Source of the DNA: Formosa sp030427735
Lineage (GTDB): Bacteria; Bacteroidota; Bacteroidia; Flavobacteriales; Flavobacteriaceae
Length of the DNA: 64,000 nt
Assembly: GCF_051200825.1 (NCBI RefSeq)
Contig: NZ_CP195158.1
Location: 1,426,001-1,490,000, forward strand
Direction: 5' to 3'
The translations under genes were made by a program, and so were the position numbers. Under the pieces are notes generated by a model. The model searched no databases and was not told the DNA's origin. It saw only the letters and a program-made list of their open reading frames with translations. Of the stretch, positions 57,539 through 64,000 are shown one piece after another (position 1 is the stretch's first letter; each line of letters starts with the position of its first letter).

Positions 57539-59716
57539 TTACTCTTCGGTTACTTTAATATCTGTTCCTAAGCGTTGTAAGTAGGCAATAAGTGCTACAA
57601 TTTCGCGATTTCTCATTTCAACAAAATCTTCGCCGTTTTGGGCAGCCGCTTTTTTGTCACTTTCGTACGATTCTGCAAAATCTGGATCGTTGTGTAAGCT
57701 GGTTTCAATTGCTGTACCTTGTTCCAACATACTTTGTTGGGCATTGGCAATATCTTCATCTGTGTAAGGTACTCCAAGAGATACCATAGTTTTCATTTTC
57801 GATTCGGTCTGCGATTTATCTAATTCGTTTCTGATAATCCATTGGTAAGCTGGCATTATAGAGCCGCTGGAGGTACTTTGTGGGTCGTACATGTGGTTGA
57901 GGTGCCAGTTGTCTGAATATTTGCCACCAACGCGGTGCAAATCTGGTCCTGTACGTTTGCTTCCCCAAAGGAATGGATGGTCGTAAACGTATTCTCCTGC
58001 TTTTGAATATTCACCATAACGTTCTACTTCGCTTCTAAACGGACGAATCATTTGTGAATGGCATCCCACACAACCTTCGCGAATGTAAATATCTCGCCCT
58101 TCCAATTCTAAAGGTGTGTAAGGTTTAACACTGCTAATAGTTGGAATATTAGATTTTACCATAATTGTTGGAACAATCTGAATAATACCTCCAATTAAAA
58201 TAGCAATGGTTGCAAGAATGGTAAGTTGTATAGGTCTACGTTCCAACCAAGTGTGAAACCCTTCGCCAGCAAGACGTCTGTTAGTAACGCGTTCTAGTGC
58301 AGGAGCTTCAGCAAGTTCGTCGGTTACAGCACTACCACTTTTAATAGTCGCGTAAATGTTATAAACCAAAACAACGATACCGATTAAATACAAGGTGCCT
58401 CCTGCAGCACGCATGGCATACATAGGAATGATTTCGGTAACAGTTTCTAAGAAATTACCATATACTAAGGTGCCGTCTGGGTTAAACTGTTTCCACATAC
58501 TAGCTTGTAAAAATCCAGCGACATACATAGGTAATGCATAAAGAACAATACCTAAGGTTCCAATCCAAAAATGAACATTAGCAAGTTTTAAAGAATGTAA
58601 TTTGGTTTTAAATAATCTTGGTATTAACCAATAAATCATACCAAAGGCAAAGAAACCATTCCAAGCCAAAGCACCAACGTGTACGTGCGCAATAATCCAG
58701 TCGGTAAAGTGCCCAATGGCATTTACATTTTTAAGCGATAGCATAGGACCTTCAAAAGTAGCCATACCGTAACCAGTAAGGGCAACGACCATAAACTTTA
58801 AAACCGGATCTGTTCTTACTTTGTCCCAAGCCCCTCTTAAGGTAAGTAATCCGTTTATCATACCTCCCCAGGATGGCATAAGGAGCATTACCGAAAAGGC
58901 AACGCCTAAGTTTTGTGCCCATTCTGGAAGTGCGGTATATAAAAGGTGATGAGGTCCAGCCCAGATATAAATAAAAATTAAAGACCAAAAGTGAACTATG
59001 GATAGTTTATAGGAGTACACAGGTCTGTTTGCAGCTTTAGGCACAAAATAATACATAAGACCTAAAAACGGTGTGGTTAAAAAGAAAGCTACAGCATTGT
59101 GGCCATACCACCATTGCACCAAAGCATCTTGAACCCCAGCATAAACCGAATAACTTTTTAGTCCGCTTACGGGTAATTCTAAGCTGTTGAAAATATGTAG
59201 GACAGCTACGGTAACGAAAGTTGCCAAATAAAACCAGATGGCAACGTATAAATGACGTTGTCTGCGTTTTAAAATAGTAGCTATTAAATTCCAACCAAAC
59301 ACAACCCATACAACAGCTATAGCTATGTCTATAGGCCATTCTAATTCGGCATACTCTTTAGACGAGGTATAACCTAATGGTAGGGTAATCGCGGCGGCAA
59401 CAATTATAAGCTGCCAACCCCAAAAGTTTATACTACTTAACAAGTCGCTTGCCATCCTGGCTTTTAATAGCCTTTGCGAGGAATAATACACTCCTGCAAA
59501 AATGGCATTACCCACAAAAGCAAAAATGACCGCGTTGGTATGTAATGGTCTTAGTCTACCAAAACTTAACCATGAAATACCATCGGTAAGGTTCGGGAAA
59601 AGAAAGAAAAACGCTAGTAATAATCCAACGGCCATGCCTATTACACCCCAAAAGATGGTGGCGTAAACAAATTTTTTAACGATTTTATTATCGTAATAAA
59701 ACTGTTGTATTTCCAT
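57539..59716 (-). CDS. ccoNO: cbb3 oxidase subunits I and II fused (CcoNO)
   Basis: 725 aa. Residues 1-460: twelve-helix CcoN with haem and CuB histidines H59 (RPLHT), H206 (WWYGHNAVAF), H256/H257 (GPHH) and H344/H346 (AHVHVGALAWNG). From about 490: CcoO with a helix and EGCVGCHSQMIRPF (C549, C552, H553) as its single haem c site. The two subunits are separate genes in proteobacteria; fusion is usual in Bacteroidota. High-affinity terminal oxidase for low oxygen. Confidence 0.95.
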   Translation of the reverse strand: MEIQQFYYDNKIVKKFVYATIFWGVIGMAVGLLLAFFFLFPNLTDGISWLSFGRLRPLHTNAVIFAFVGNAIFAGVYYSSQRLLKARMASDLLSSINFWGWQLIIVAAAITLPLGYTSSKEYAELEWPIDIAIAVVWVVFGWNLIATILKRRQRHLYVAIWFYLATFVTVAVLHIFNSLELPVSGLKSYSVYAGVQDALVQWWYGHNAVAFFLTTPFLGLMYYFVPKAANRPVYSYKLSIVHFWSLIFIYIWAGPHHLLYTALPEWAQNLGVAFSVMLLMPSWGGMINGLLTLRGAWDKVRTDPVLKFMVVALTGYGMATFEGPMLSLKNVNAIGHFTDWIIAHVHVGALAWNGFFAFGMIYWLIPRLFKTKLHSLKLANVHFWIGTLGIVLYALPMYVAGFLQASMWKQFNPDGTLVYGNFLETVTEIIPMYAMRAAGGTLYLIGIVVLVYNIYATIKSGSAVTDELAEAPALERVTNRRLAGEGFHTWLERRPIQLTILATIAILIGGIIQIVPTIMVKSNIPTISSVKPYTPLELEGRDIYIREGCVGCHSQMIRPFRSEVERYGEYSKAGEYVYDHPFLWGSKRTGPDLHRVGGKYSDNWHLNHMYDPQSTSSGSIMPAYQWIIRNELDKSQTESKMKTMVSLGVPYTDEDIANAQQSMLEQGTAIETSLHNDPDFAESYESDKKAAAQNGEDFVEMRNREIVALIAYLQRLGTDIKVTEE

Positions 59717-59729
59717 AATTTAAAATTGA

Positions 59730-59915
59730 TTAGTCTTTATTGGTTAGTATTGAATCGTTAGGTTTATCTTTAATGAGTTCGTCTTCAAAAAGCATGCGTA
59801 CAGAGGGCGTGTAACTGTCGTCGAATTGCCCACGCTTTACGGCAAAAATAAAAGCTATAAAGAAAATTATAGCTACTAAAATGCTTACTCCTAGTAATAT
59901 ATATATTACACTCAT
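59730..59915 (-). CDS. ccoS: CcoS maturation protein
   Basis: 61 aa, one membrane helix at the N terminus (VIYILLGVSILVAIIFFIAF), then AVKRGQFDDSYTPSVRMLFEDE, the CcoS signature. Required for cofactor insertion into CcoN. Just before ccoNO. Confidence 0.9.
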   Translation of the reverse strand: MSVIYILLGVSILVAIIFFIAFIFAVKRGQFDDSYTPSVRMLFEDELIKDKPNDSILTNKD

Positions 59916-59963
59916 GTAGGTTTATTTTGATATAAAAATAATAGGCTCTAACAAGTCATAAAA

Positions 59964-59975
59964 TGATATTTGTCA
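59964..59975 (-). promoter_or_regulatory. FNR-like box upstream of ccoS
   Basis: TGAT-ATTT-GTCA (59964-59975) in the 75-nt gap between ccoI and ccoS; matches the Fnr consensus TTGAT-N4-ATCAA with one deviation in the core. Suggests an oxygen-regulated promoter for the structural genes. Confidence 0.45.
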
Positions 59976-59990
59976 TGTTTAAGAAAATTG

Positions 59991-62366
59991 TTAGCGTAAC
60001 CTTTTACCTATAATATTGGTTGCAATTGTGGTAAATACAACTATACTAATAGAACTTAAAGGCATTAATATTGCAGCTACAACGGGAGATAATTGTCCAG
60101 TTACTGCAAAGTATAATCCAACACAATTATATATTAAAGATAATAAAAAACTCCATTTAATTACGTTAATGCATGATTTTGATGTAGTTAAGAATCGATT
60201 TAAATTACTTAACACAGTGGCGTCCATAATGCCATCGCAAGCAGGAGAAAAAATATTAATGTTTTCGGATATTGCAATACCTACGTTACTTTGTGCTAAA
60301 GCGCCAGAATCGTTTAAACCATCGCCAACCATTAAAACTTTAGCGCCTTCGGTTTGGTGGTATTTGATATACTCTAACTTGTCTTCCGGTTTTTGATTGA
60401 ATAACAGTTTGGTTTTGGCAGGAAGCAGTTTTTTTAAATTGTCTAATTCGCCAGCATTGTCACCCGATAAAATGGCTAAATCGTATTGGGGTTTTAAGGT
60501 GTTAAATAATTTAGACACACCTTTTCTGTATGTATTGTAAAAAGTAAATTTGCCTTTGTAGGTGTTATTACTACTAATATGCACGTTAGTGTTTAGTGCA
60601 CCTGTTTGGCTCTTAATACCAACAAAATTGGCTGAACCTATTTTAATACTATCCTGTTTTAGTTGCCCTTCAATACCTTGGCCAATATGTTCTTCAAAAT
60701 AATCTAGGGTAACAATATCATTTGCTTTTAAAATATCGTATAAAGTTCTACTTAAAGGATGGTTAGATCCGCGCAAGGTGTTTTTTAAAAGGCGCTCTTC
60801 GGTGGTTGTTAGTGGCATACCGCTGTAGGTAGCAGTGCTTTTTTTGTTGGAAGTTATAGTGCCGGTTTTGTCGAAAATAATAGTGTTTATAGTGGCAAGC
60901 TGTTCTAGTGCACTGGCATTTTTTAAATATAGTTTATGCTTGCCAAAAATGCGAAGCATATTGCCAAAAGTAAAAGGAGCAGCAAGCGCAAGGGCACACG
61001 GGCAGGCAATTATAAGTACTGCGGTAAATACATTAATAACTTTGCTGGCATCGTAATACAACCAAAAAGCAGAAGCTAAAACAGCAATAGTGAGTATACT
61101 AATAGTAAAACGCTTACTTATAGTGTTGGTAAGATTGGTAAATGTGTGTTCTTTATTTTTATTAAATACATCATGACTCCATAATTTAGTTAAATAGCTT
61201 TGTTTTACAGCTTTTAAAGCTTCCATTTCTATACTCCCAGACATTTGTTTGCCTCCTGCAAAAACCTTATCGCCAGATTGTTTTTTTATGGTTTCAGATT
61301 CTCCTGTTACAAAACTATAATCTATCGAGGCTTTACCTTTTATGATAATGCCGTCAACAGGAATCAGTTCTTCGTGCCTTATAAGTAGGCGATCACCTTG
61401 TTTAATATCGTATACCTGAATGGGTATTTCTTCGGTTTCAGAAATAATTTTAGTAACAGCTATAGGAAAATACGATTTATAATCGCGCTCGAATGACAAG
61501 AAATCATAGGTTTTTTGTTGAAAGAATTTCCCGAGTAACAGAAAGAATACGAGTCCTGTAAGGCTGTCGAAAAAGCCAGAACCTATATCGAAACTAATTT
61601 CAACAGTACTTCTAACAAACAACACGGTAATTCCAATTGCTATCGGGACGTCTATATTTAAAAAACCAGCACGTAAACCCTTAAAAGCCGATGTAAAATA
61701 ATCGCGGGCAGCATAAAAAACTACAGGCAAAGAGAAAATAAACATTAACCATCTAAAAACATATTTATAGCGGTCTAACCAAAATTCGTTAACCTCGAAA
61801 TATTCTGGAAACGATAAAAACATAACGTTGCCGAATGCAAAACCCGCAATACCGAGTTTGTAAATTATAGACCGATCTGTTGCTTTCTGTTCCCGACTTA
61901 TATCGTCTAAACTTATATATGGTTCGTAACCAATATTACTTAAAAGAGTAACGACATCTTTTAGCGATGTGTTATTGGCTTGGTAGGTTACGCGTACTGT
62001 TTTTTTGTTAAAATTAACCTGAGAGCTGGTAATGTTGGAATTTAATTTGTGTAAATTTTCTAAGATCCAAATGCAAGAGCTACAGTGTATATGGGGAATG
62101 TATAAGGTTGCTATTTGTGTGTTTTCGTCATTAAATTCAAGGAGCTTGTGTAATATAGCGTCATCGGTTAAAAAGTCGTATTTGCCAGCAACGGTTTTAG
62201 GTGCAGTTCCAGGAGCCTGTTGCAAATCGTAATAATTGGTGAGGTTGCTTTCCGAAAAAATTTCATAAACCGTTTTACAGCCGTTGCAACAAAACAGTTT
62301 GTCGTCAAATTCAATTTGAATATCGTCGCAAGGCGTGCCGCAATGAAAACAGGTGTTAGATGTCAT
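59991..62366 (-). CDS. ccoI: CcoI/FixI copper P1B-type ATPase
   Basis: 791 aa. N-terminal Cys-rich metal site (CFHCGTPC, FCCNGCKTVYE), HMA domain HIHCSSCIWILEN, eight helices with CPCALALAAPF (CPC), FDKTGTITSN phosphorylation site and VGDGLNDSGALAQS hinge. Exports copper for cbb3 oxidase assembly. First gene of the leftward locus, divergent from the Fnr-like gene. Confidence 0.95.
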   Translation of the reverse strand: MTSNTCFHCGTPCDDIQIEFDDKLFCCNGCKTVYEIFSESNLTNYYDLQQAPGTAPKTVAGKYDFLTDDAILHKLLEFNDENTQIATLYIPHIHCSSCIWILENLHKLNSNITSSQVNFNKKTVRVTYQANNTSLKDVVTLLSNIGYEPYISLDDISREQKATDRSIIYKLGIAGFAFGNVMFLSFPEYFEVNEFWLDRYKYVFRWLMFIFSLPVVFYAARDYFTSAFKGLRAGFLNIDVPIAIGITVLFVRSTVEISFDIGSGFFDSLTGLVFFLLLGKFFQQKTYDFLSFERDYKSYFPIAVTKIISETEEIPIQVYDIKQGDRLLIRHEELIPVDGIIIKGKASIDYSFVTGESETIKKQSGDKVFAGGKQMSGSIEMEALKAVKQSYLTKLWSHDVFNKNKEHTFTNLTNTISKRFTISILTIAVLASAFWLYYDASKVINVFTAVLIIACPCALALAAPFTFGNMLRIFGKHKLYLKNASALEQLATINTIIFDKTGTITSNKKSTATYSGMPLTTTEERLLKNTLRGSNHPLSRTLYDILKANDIVTLDYFEEHIGQGIEGQLKQDSIKIGSANFVGIKSQTGALNTNVHISSNNTYKGKFTFYNTYRKGVSKLFNTLKPQYDLAILSGDNAGELDNLKKLLPAKTKLLFNQKPEDKLEYIKYHQTEGAKVLMVGDGLNDSGALAQSNVGIAISENINIFSPACDGIMDATVLSNLNRFLTTSKSCINVIKWSFLLSLIYNCVGLYFAVTGQLSPVVAAILMPLSSISIVVFTTIATNIIGKRLR

Positions 62367-62420
62367 AAAATGATTTTGGTTAGAACCATCAAAGATTTAA
62401 AATAGCGTACAATAAAAATA

Positions 62421-62432
62421 TGATTTTTATCA
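62421..62432. promoter_or_regulatory. FNR-like box between ccoI and fnr-like gene
   Basis: TGAT-TTTT-ATCA (62421-62432), a perfect core dyad of the Fnr/Crp-type site, in the 107-nt divergent gap. It could serve both ccoI and autoregulation. Confidence 0.6.
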
Positions 62433-62473
62433 CCTTTTAAGTACTTTTACATCTTAAAAATTTCAGTTTATTT

Positions 62474-63151
62474 ATGGGGGATTGCCAACAATGCGTTGTT
62501 AGAAAAATAAATGCGCTACAGATGCTAAAGGGAAAAGAAGTAAAAGCGATAGCAGATTGTAAGGTTACTAAAAGTATAGCCAAAGGCGATATTATATTTT
62601 CTGAAGGCGACATGCTAAACGGTGTTTATTGTGTGCAATCGGGTATATGTAAGCTCACTAAATTAAGCGAAAAAGGAAAAGAGCAAGTAGTAAAACTTGT
62701 GGTAAAGGGCGAGCTTTTAGGGCAGCGCTCGGTTATTTCCAATCAAGCAGCAAATTTAAGTGCTACCGCTTTAAATGATATGGAAGTTTGTTTTATTCCT
62801 AAAACCGAATTATTAGAAATTTTACACAGTAACAACGATTTTTCTTTCGATGTATTACTGCGCATGGCAACCGATTTAAAAGAAGCCGAAACCACTATTA
62901 TTAACATGGCCCAAAAATCGGTTAGACATCGTTTGGCAGAAATATTATTGTATTTGTACAATGATTTTGGAGTAGATGAAGCTGGTTTTTTAAATGTAAC
63001 GTTGTCTAGAGAAGATTTTGCAAGTATTGTAGGCACAGCTACAGAATCTATAATACGTACCTTATCTCAGTTTAAAAAGGAAGGGTTAATAAGTACTAAG
63101 GGCAAGCAAATAAAAGTTGAAGATAAAAAGTCCTTAAGCATGCTAGAATAG
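62474..63151 (+). CDS. Fnr-like Crp-family regulator
   Basis: 225 aa. N-terminal CQQC (C4, C7) plus C28 resemble the cluster ligands of Fnr, though a full 4Fe-4S set is not certain. Cyclic-nucleotide-type beta barrel (about 30-130), long helix, then C-terminal HTH LSREDFASIVGTATESIIRTLSQF. Divergent from the cco locus, so likely senses oxygen and controls it. Confidence 0.85.
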   Translation: MGDCQQCVVRKINALQMLKGKEVKAIADCKVTKSIAKGDIIFSEGDMLNGVYCVQSGICKLTKLSEKGKEQVVKLVVKGELLGQRSVISNQAANLSATALNDMEVCFIPKTELLEILHSNNDFSFDVLLRMATDLKEAETTIINMAQKSVRHRLAEILLYLYNDFGVDEAGFLNVTLSREDFASIVGTATESIIRTLSQFKKEGLISTKGKQIKVEDKKSLSMLE

Positions 63152-63264
63152 TATAGCAAATCTCAAATTCTTCTACGATTTTCTTTTTTTCGATGGCCTT
63201 AAGGCTGTTATTATTATGTAAAATGTATTTCTGTTCTCTTATAAATTAGTATTTTTATAAGGCT

Positions 63265-64000
63265 ATGAAACATCCAAATTACAAATCTGGCTTTGTGTTT
63301 AAAACTTACGAAGCGCCAAATCAATCGCCATTCGAGAAACTCTTCGAGATTTTTAAAGAGCTGATTACACACACTTCTGGCGATTTTGACGAAGCGATTT
63401 CTTGGTTACGAGAACTCGATAAAGAATATCAACTTACCGATGCCAATTATACAGTAGACGATTTTATAGAAGACCTTAAAAAGAAAGGGTATATCCGCGA
63501 AGAAATCGATCCTGATGGCTCTGGTGGCGGTATGGCCATTACGGCTAAAACCGAACGGGCTATTAGGCAGCAAGCTTTAAACCATATTTTTGGCAAGTTA
63601 AAACGCAGTGGTTCTGGCAACCACAGAAGCAAGCAAGTAGGTACAGGCGACGAGCATACAGGCGAGTTTAGAAACTATCAATTTGGAGAAGCACTCGATA
63701 AAGTGTCAATTACCGAAAGTTTAAAGAATGCACAAATCAATCACGGTGTAGGGAGCTTTAATTTAACCGAAGACGATTTGGTGGTCGAAGAAACTTTACA
63801 CAAATCGCAAATGAGTACCGTTTTAATGATTGATATTAGTCATAGTATGATTTTGTATGGAGAAGATCGCATTACACCCGCCAAAAAAGTGGCGATGGCA
63901 CTGGCCGAACTCATAACCACACGCTATCCTAAAGACACTTTGGATATTTTAGTGTTTGGTAACGATGCCTGGCTTATAGAAATTAAAGATCTTCCGTACT
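63265..64000 (+). CDS. VWA-domain protein (partial)
   Basis: Open from ATG 63265 to the window edge (at least 245 aa). N-terminal helical region, Gly-rich middle DPDGSGGGMAIT, and the beginning of a von Willebrand A domain with MIDAS motif MIDISHSMIL (DxSxS). Such proteins in Bacteroidota often accompany a MoxR-type ATPase or magnesium chelatase-like partner, not visible here. Confidence 0.85.
   Translation, partial: MKHPNYKSGFVFKTYEAPNQSPFEKLFEIFKELITHTSGDFDEAISWLRELDKEYQLTDANYTVDDFIEDLKKKGYIREEIDPDGSGGGMAITAKTERAIRQQALNHIFGKLKRSGSGNHRSKQVGTGDEHTGEFRNYQFGEALDKVSITESLKNAQINHGVGSFNLTEDDLVVEETLHKSQMSTVLMIDISHSMILYGEDRITPAKKVAMALAELITTRYPKDTLDILVFGNDAWLIEIKDLPY

Noticed and set aside
1..64000. 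tRNA, rRNA or plasmid/phage origin
   Set aside because: No cloverleaf-type tRNA sequence, rRNA stretch, iteron array or replication initiator gene could be supported by reading both strands.

Overview
The window is AT-rich DNA from a marine-type member of the Flavobacteriaceae (phylum Bacteroidota). This rests on TAnnTTTG-type promoter -7 boxes, A-rich ribosome binding regions, T9SS C-terminal sorting tails, a fused cbb3 oxidase subunit I/II, and LytS/LytTR proteins with 2TM domains. It has two parts: about 37 kb of a Mu-like transposable prophage whose left end lies outside the window, and about 26.6 kb of host chromosome.

Prophage (1 to about 37358). A CI/S24-type repressor (minus strand, cut by the window edge) faces the early operon across an early promoter that carries an overlapping operator. 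The early operon (463-10024) encodes a DDE transposase (MuA type), a MuB-type AAA ATPase, a second P-loop ATPase, a DUF3164 protein and many small proteins. It ends at a strong bidirectional terminator. A cargo block follows (10068-12532): a minus-strand pair of an unknown 321-aa protein and a membrane protein, then an exported protein and a small protein. A small HTH-like gene with its own promoter (12702) ends in a structured convergent terminator. The late genes form two divergent operons with a shared control region near 19519-19699. The leftward operon encodes small and large terminase, gp36-like protein, DUF935 portal, a MuF head protein with a C-terminal HEXXH domain, gpG-like morphogenesis protein and a tail terminator. 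The rightward operon encodes a protease/scaffold, major capsid, a lysis cassette, DUF2586 sheath, tube, chaperones, tape measure, baseplate and fibres. A 79-aa gene lies antisense between two leftward head genes and overlaps the end of MuF tail to tail. At the right end, where Mu keeps its DNA-modification gene mom, there is a thymidylate-synthase-fold protein with an Asn-to-Asp substitution expected for dCMP use, preceded by a highly structured leader. Two 22-bp-spaced repeats then mark the probable right terminus.

Host (37430-64000). Genes include a DUF4442 protein, AIM24, a T9SS-secreted protein, the divergent oxyR/dps pair, a DUF2141 protein, a TRIC channel, a cyclophilin lipoprotein, CoA pyrophosphatase (Nudix), a PlsC-type acyltransferase, an ECF sigma factor with a membrane partner, a LytS/2TM/LytTR signalling cluster preceded by a small exported peptide, a CrtC/lipocalin-like T9SS protein, a LETM1-like protein and a Cu/Zn superoxide dismutase lipoprotein. 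A complete cbb3 oxidase locus (ccoI, ccoS, ccoNO fusion, ccoQ, ccoP, ccoG, ccoH and a DsbD_2/SafE protein) is divergent from an Fnr-like regulator, with FNR-like boxes in the control regions. A VWA-domain gene runs off the right edge.

The strongest leads are the modification-type enzyme with the switching leader at the phage right end, the MuF toxin-like head protein with a possible convergent immunity gene, the inverted cargo pair as a candidate defence module, and the A8-tract frameshift in the baseplate hub gene.
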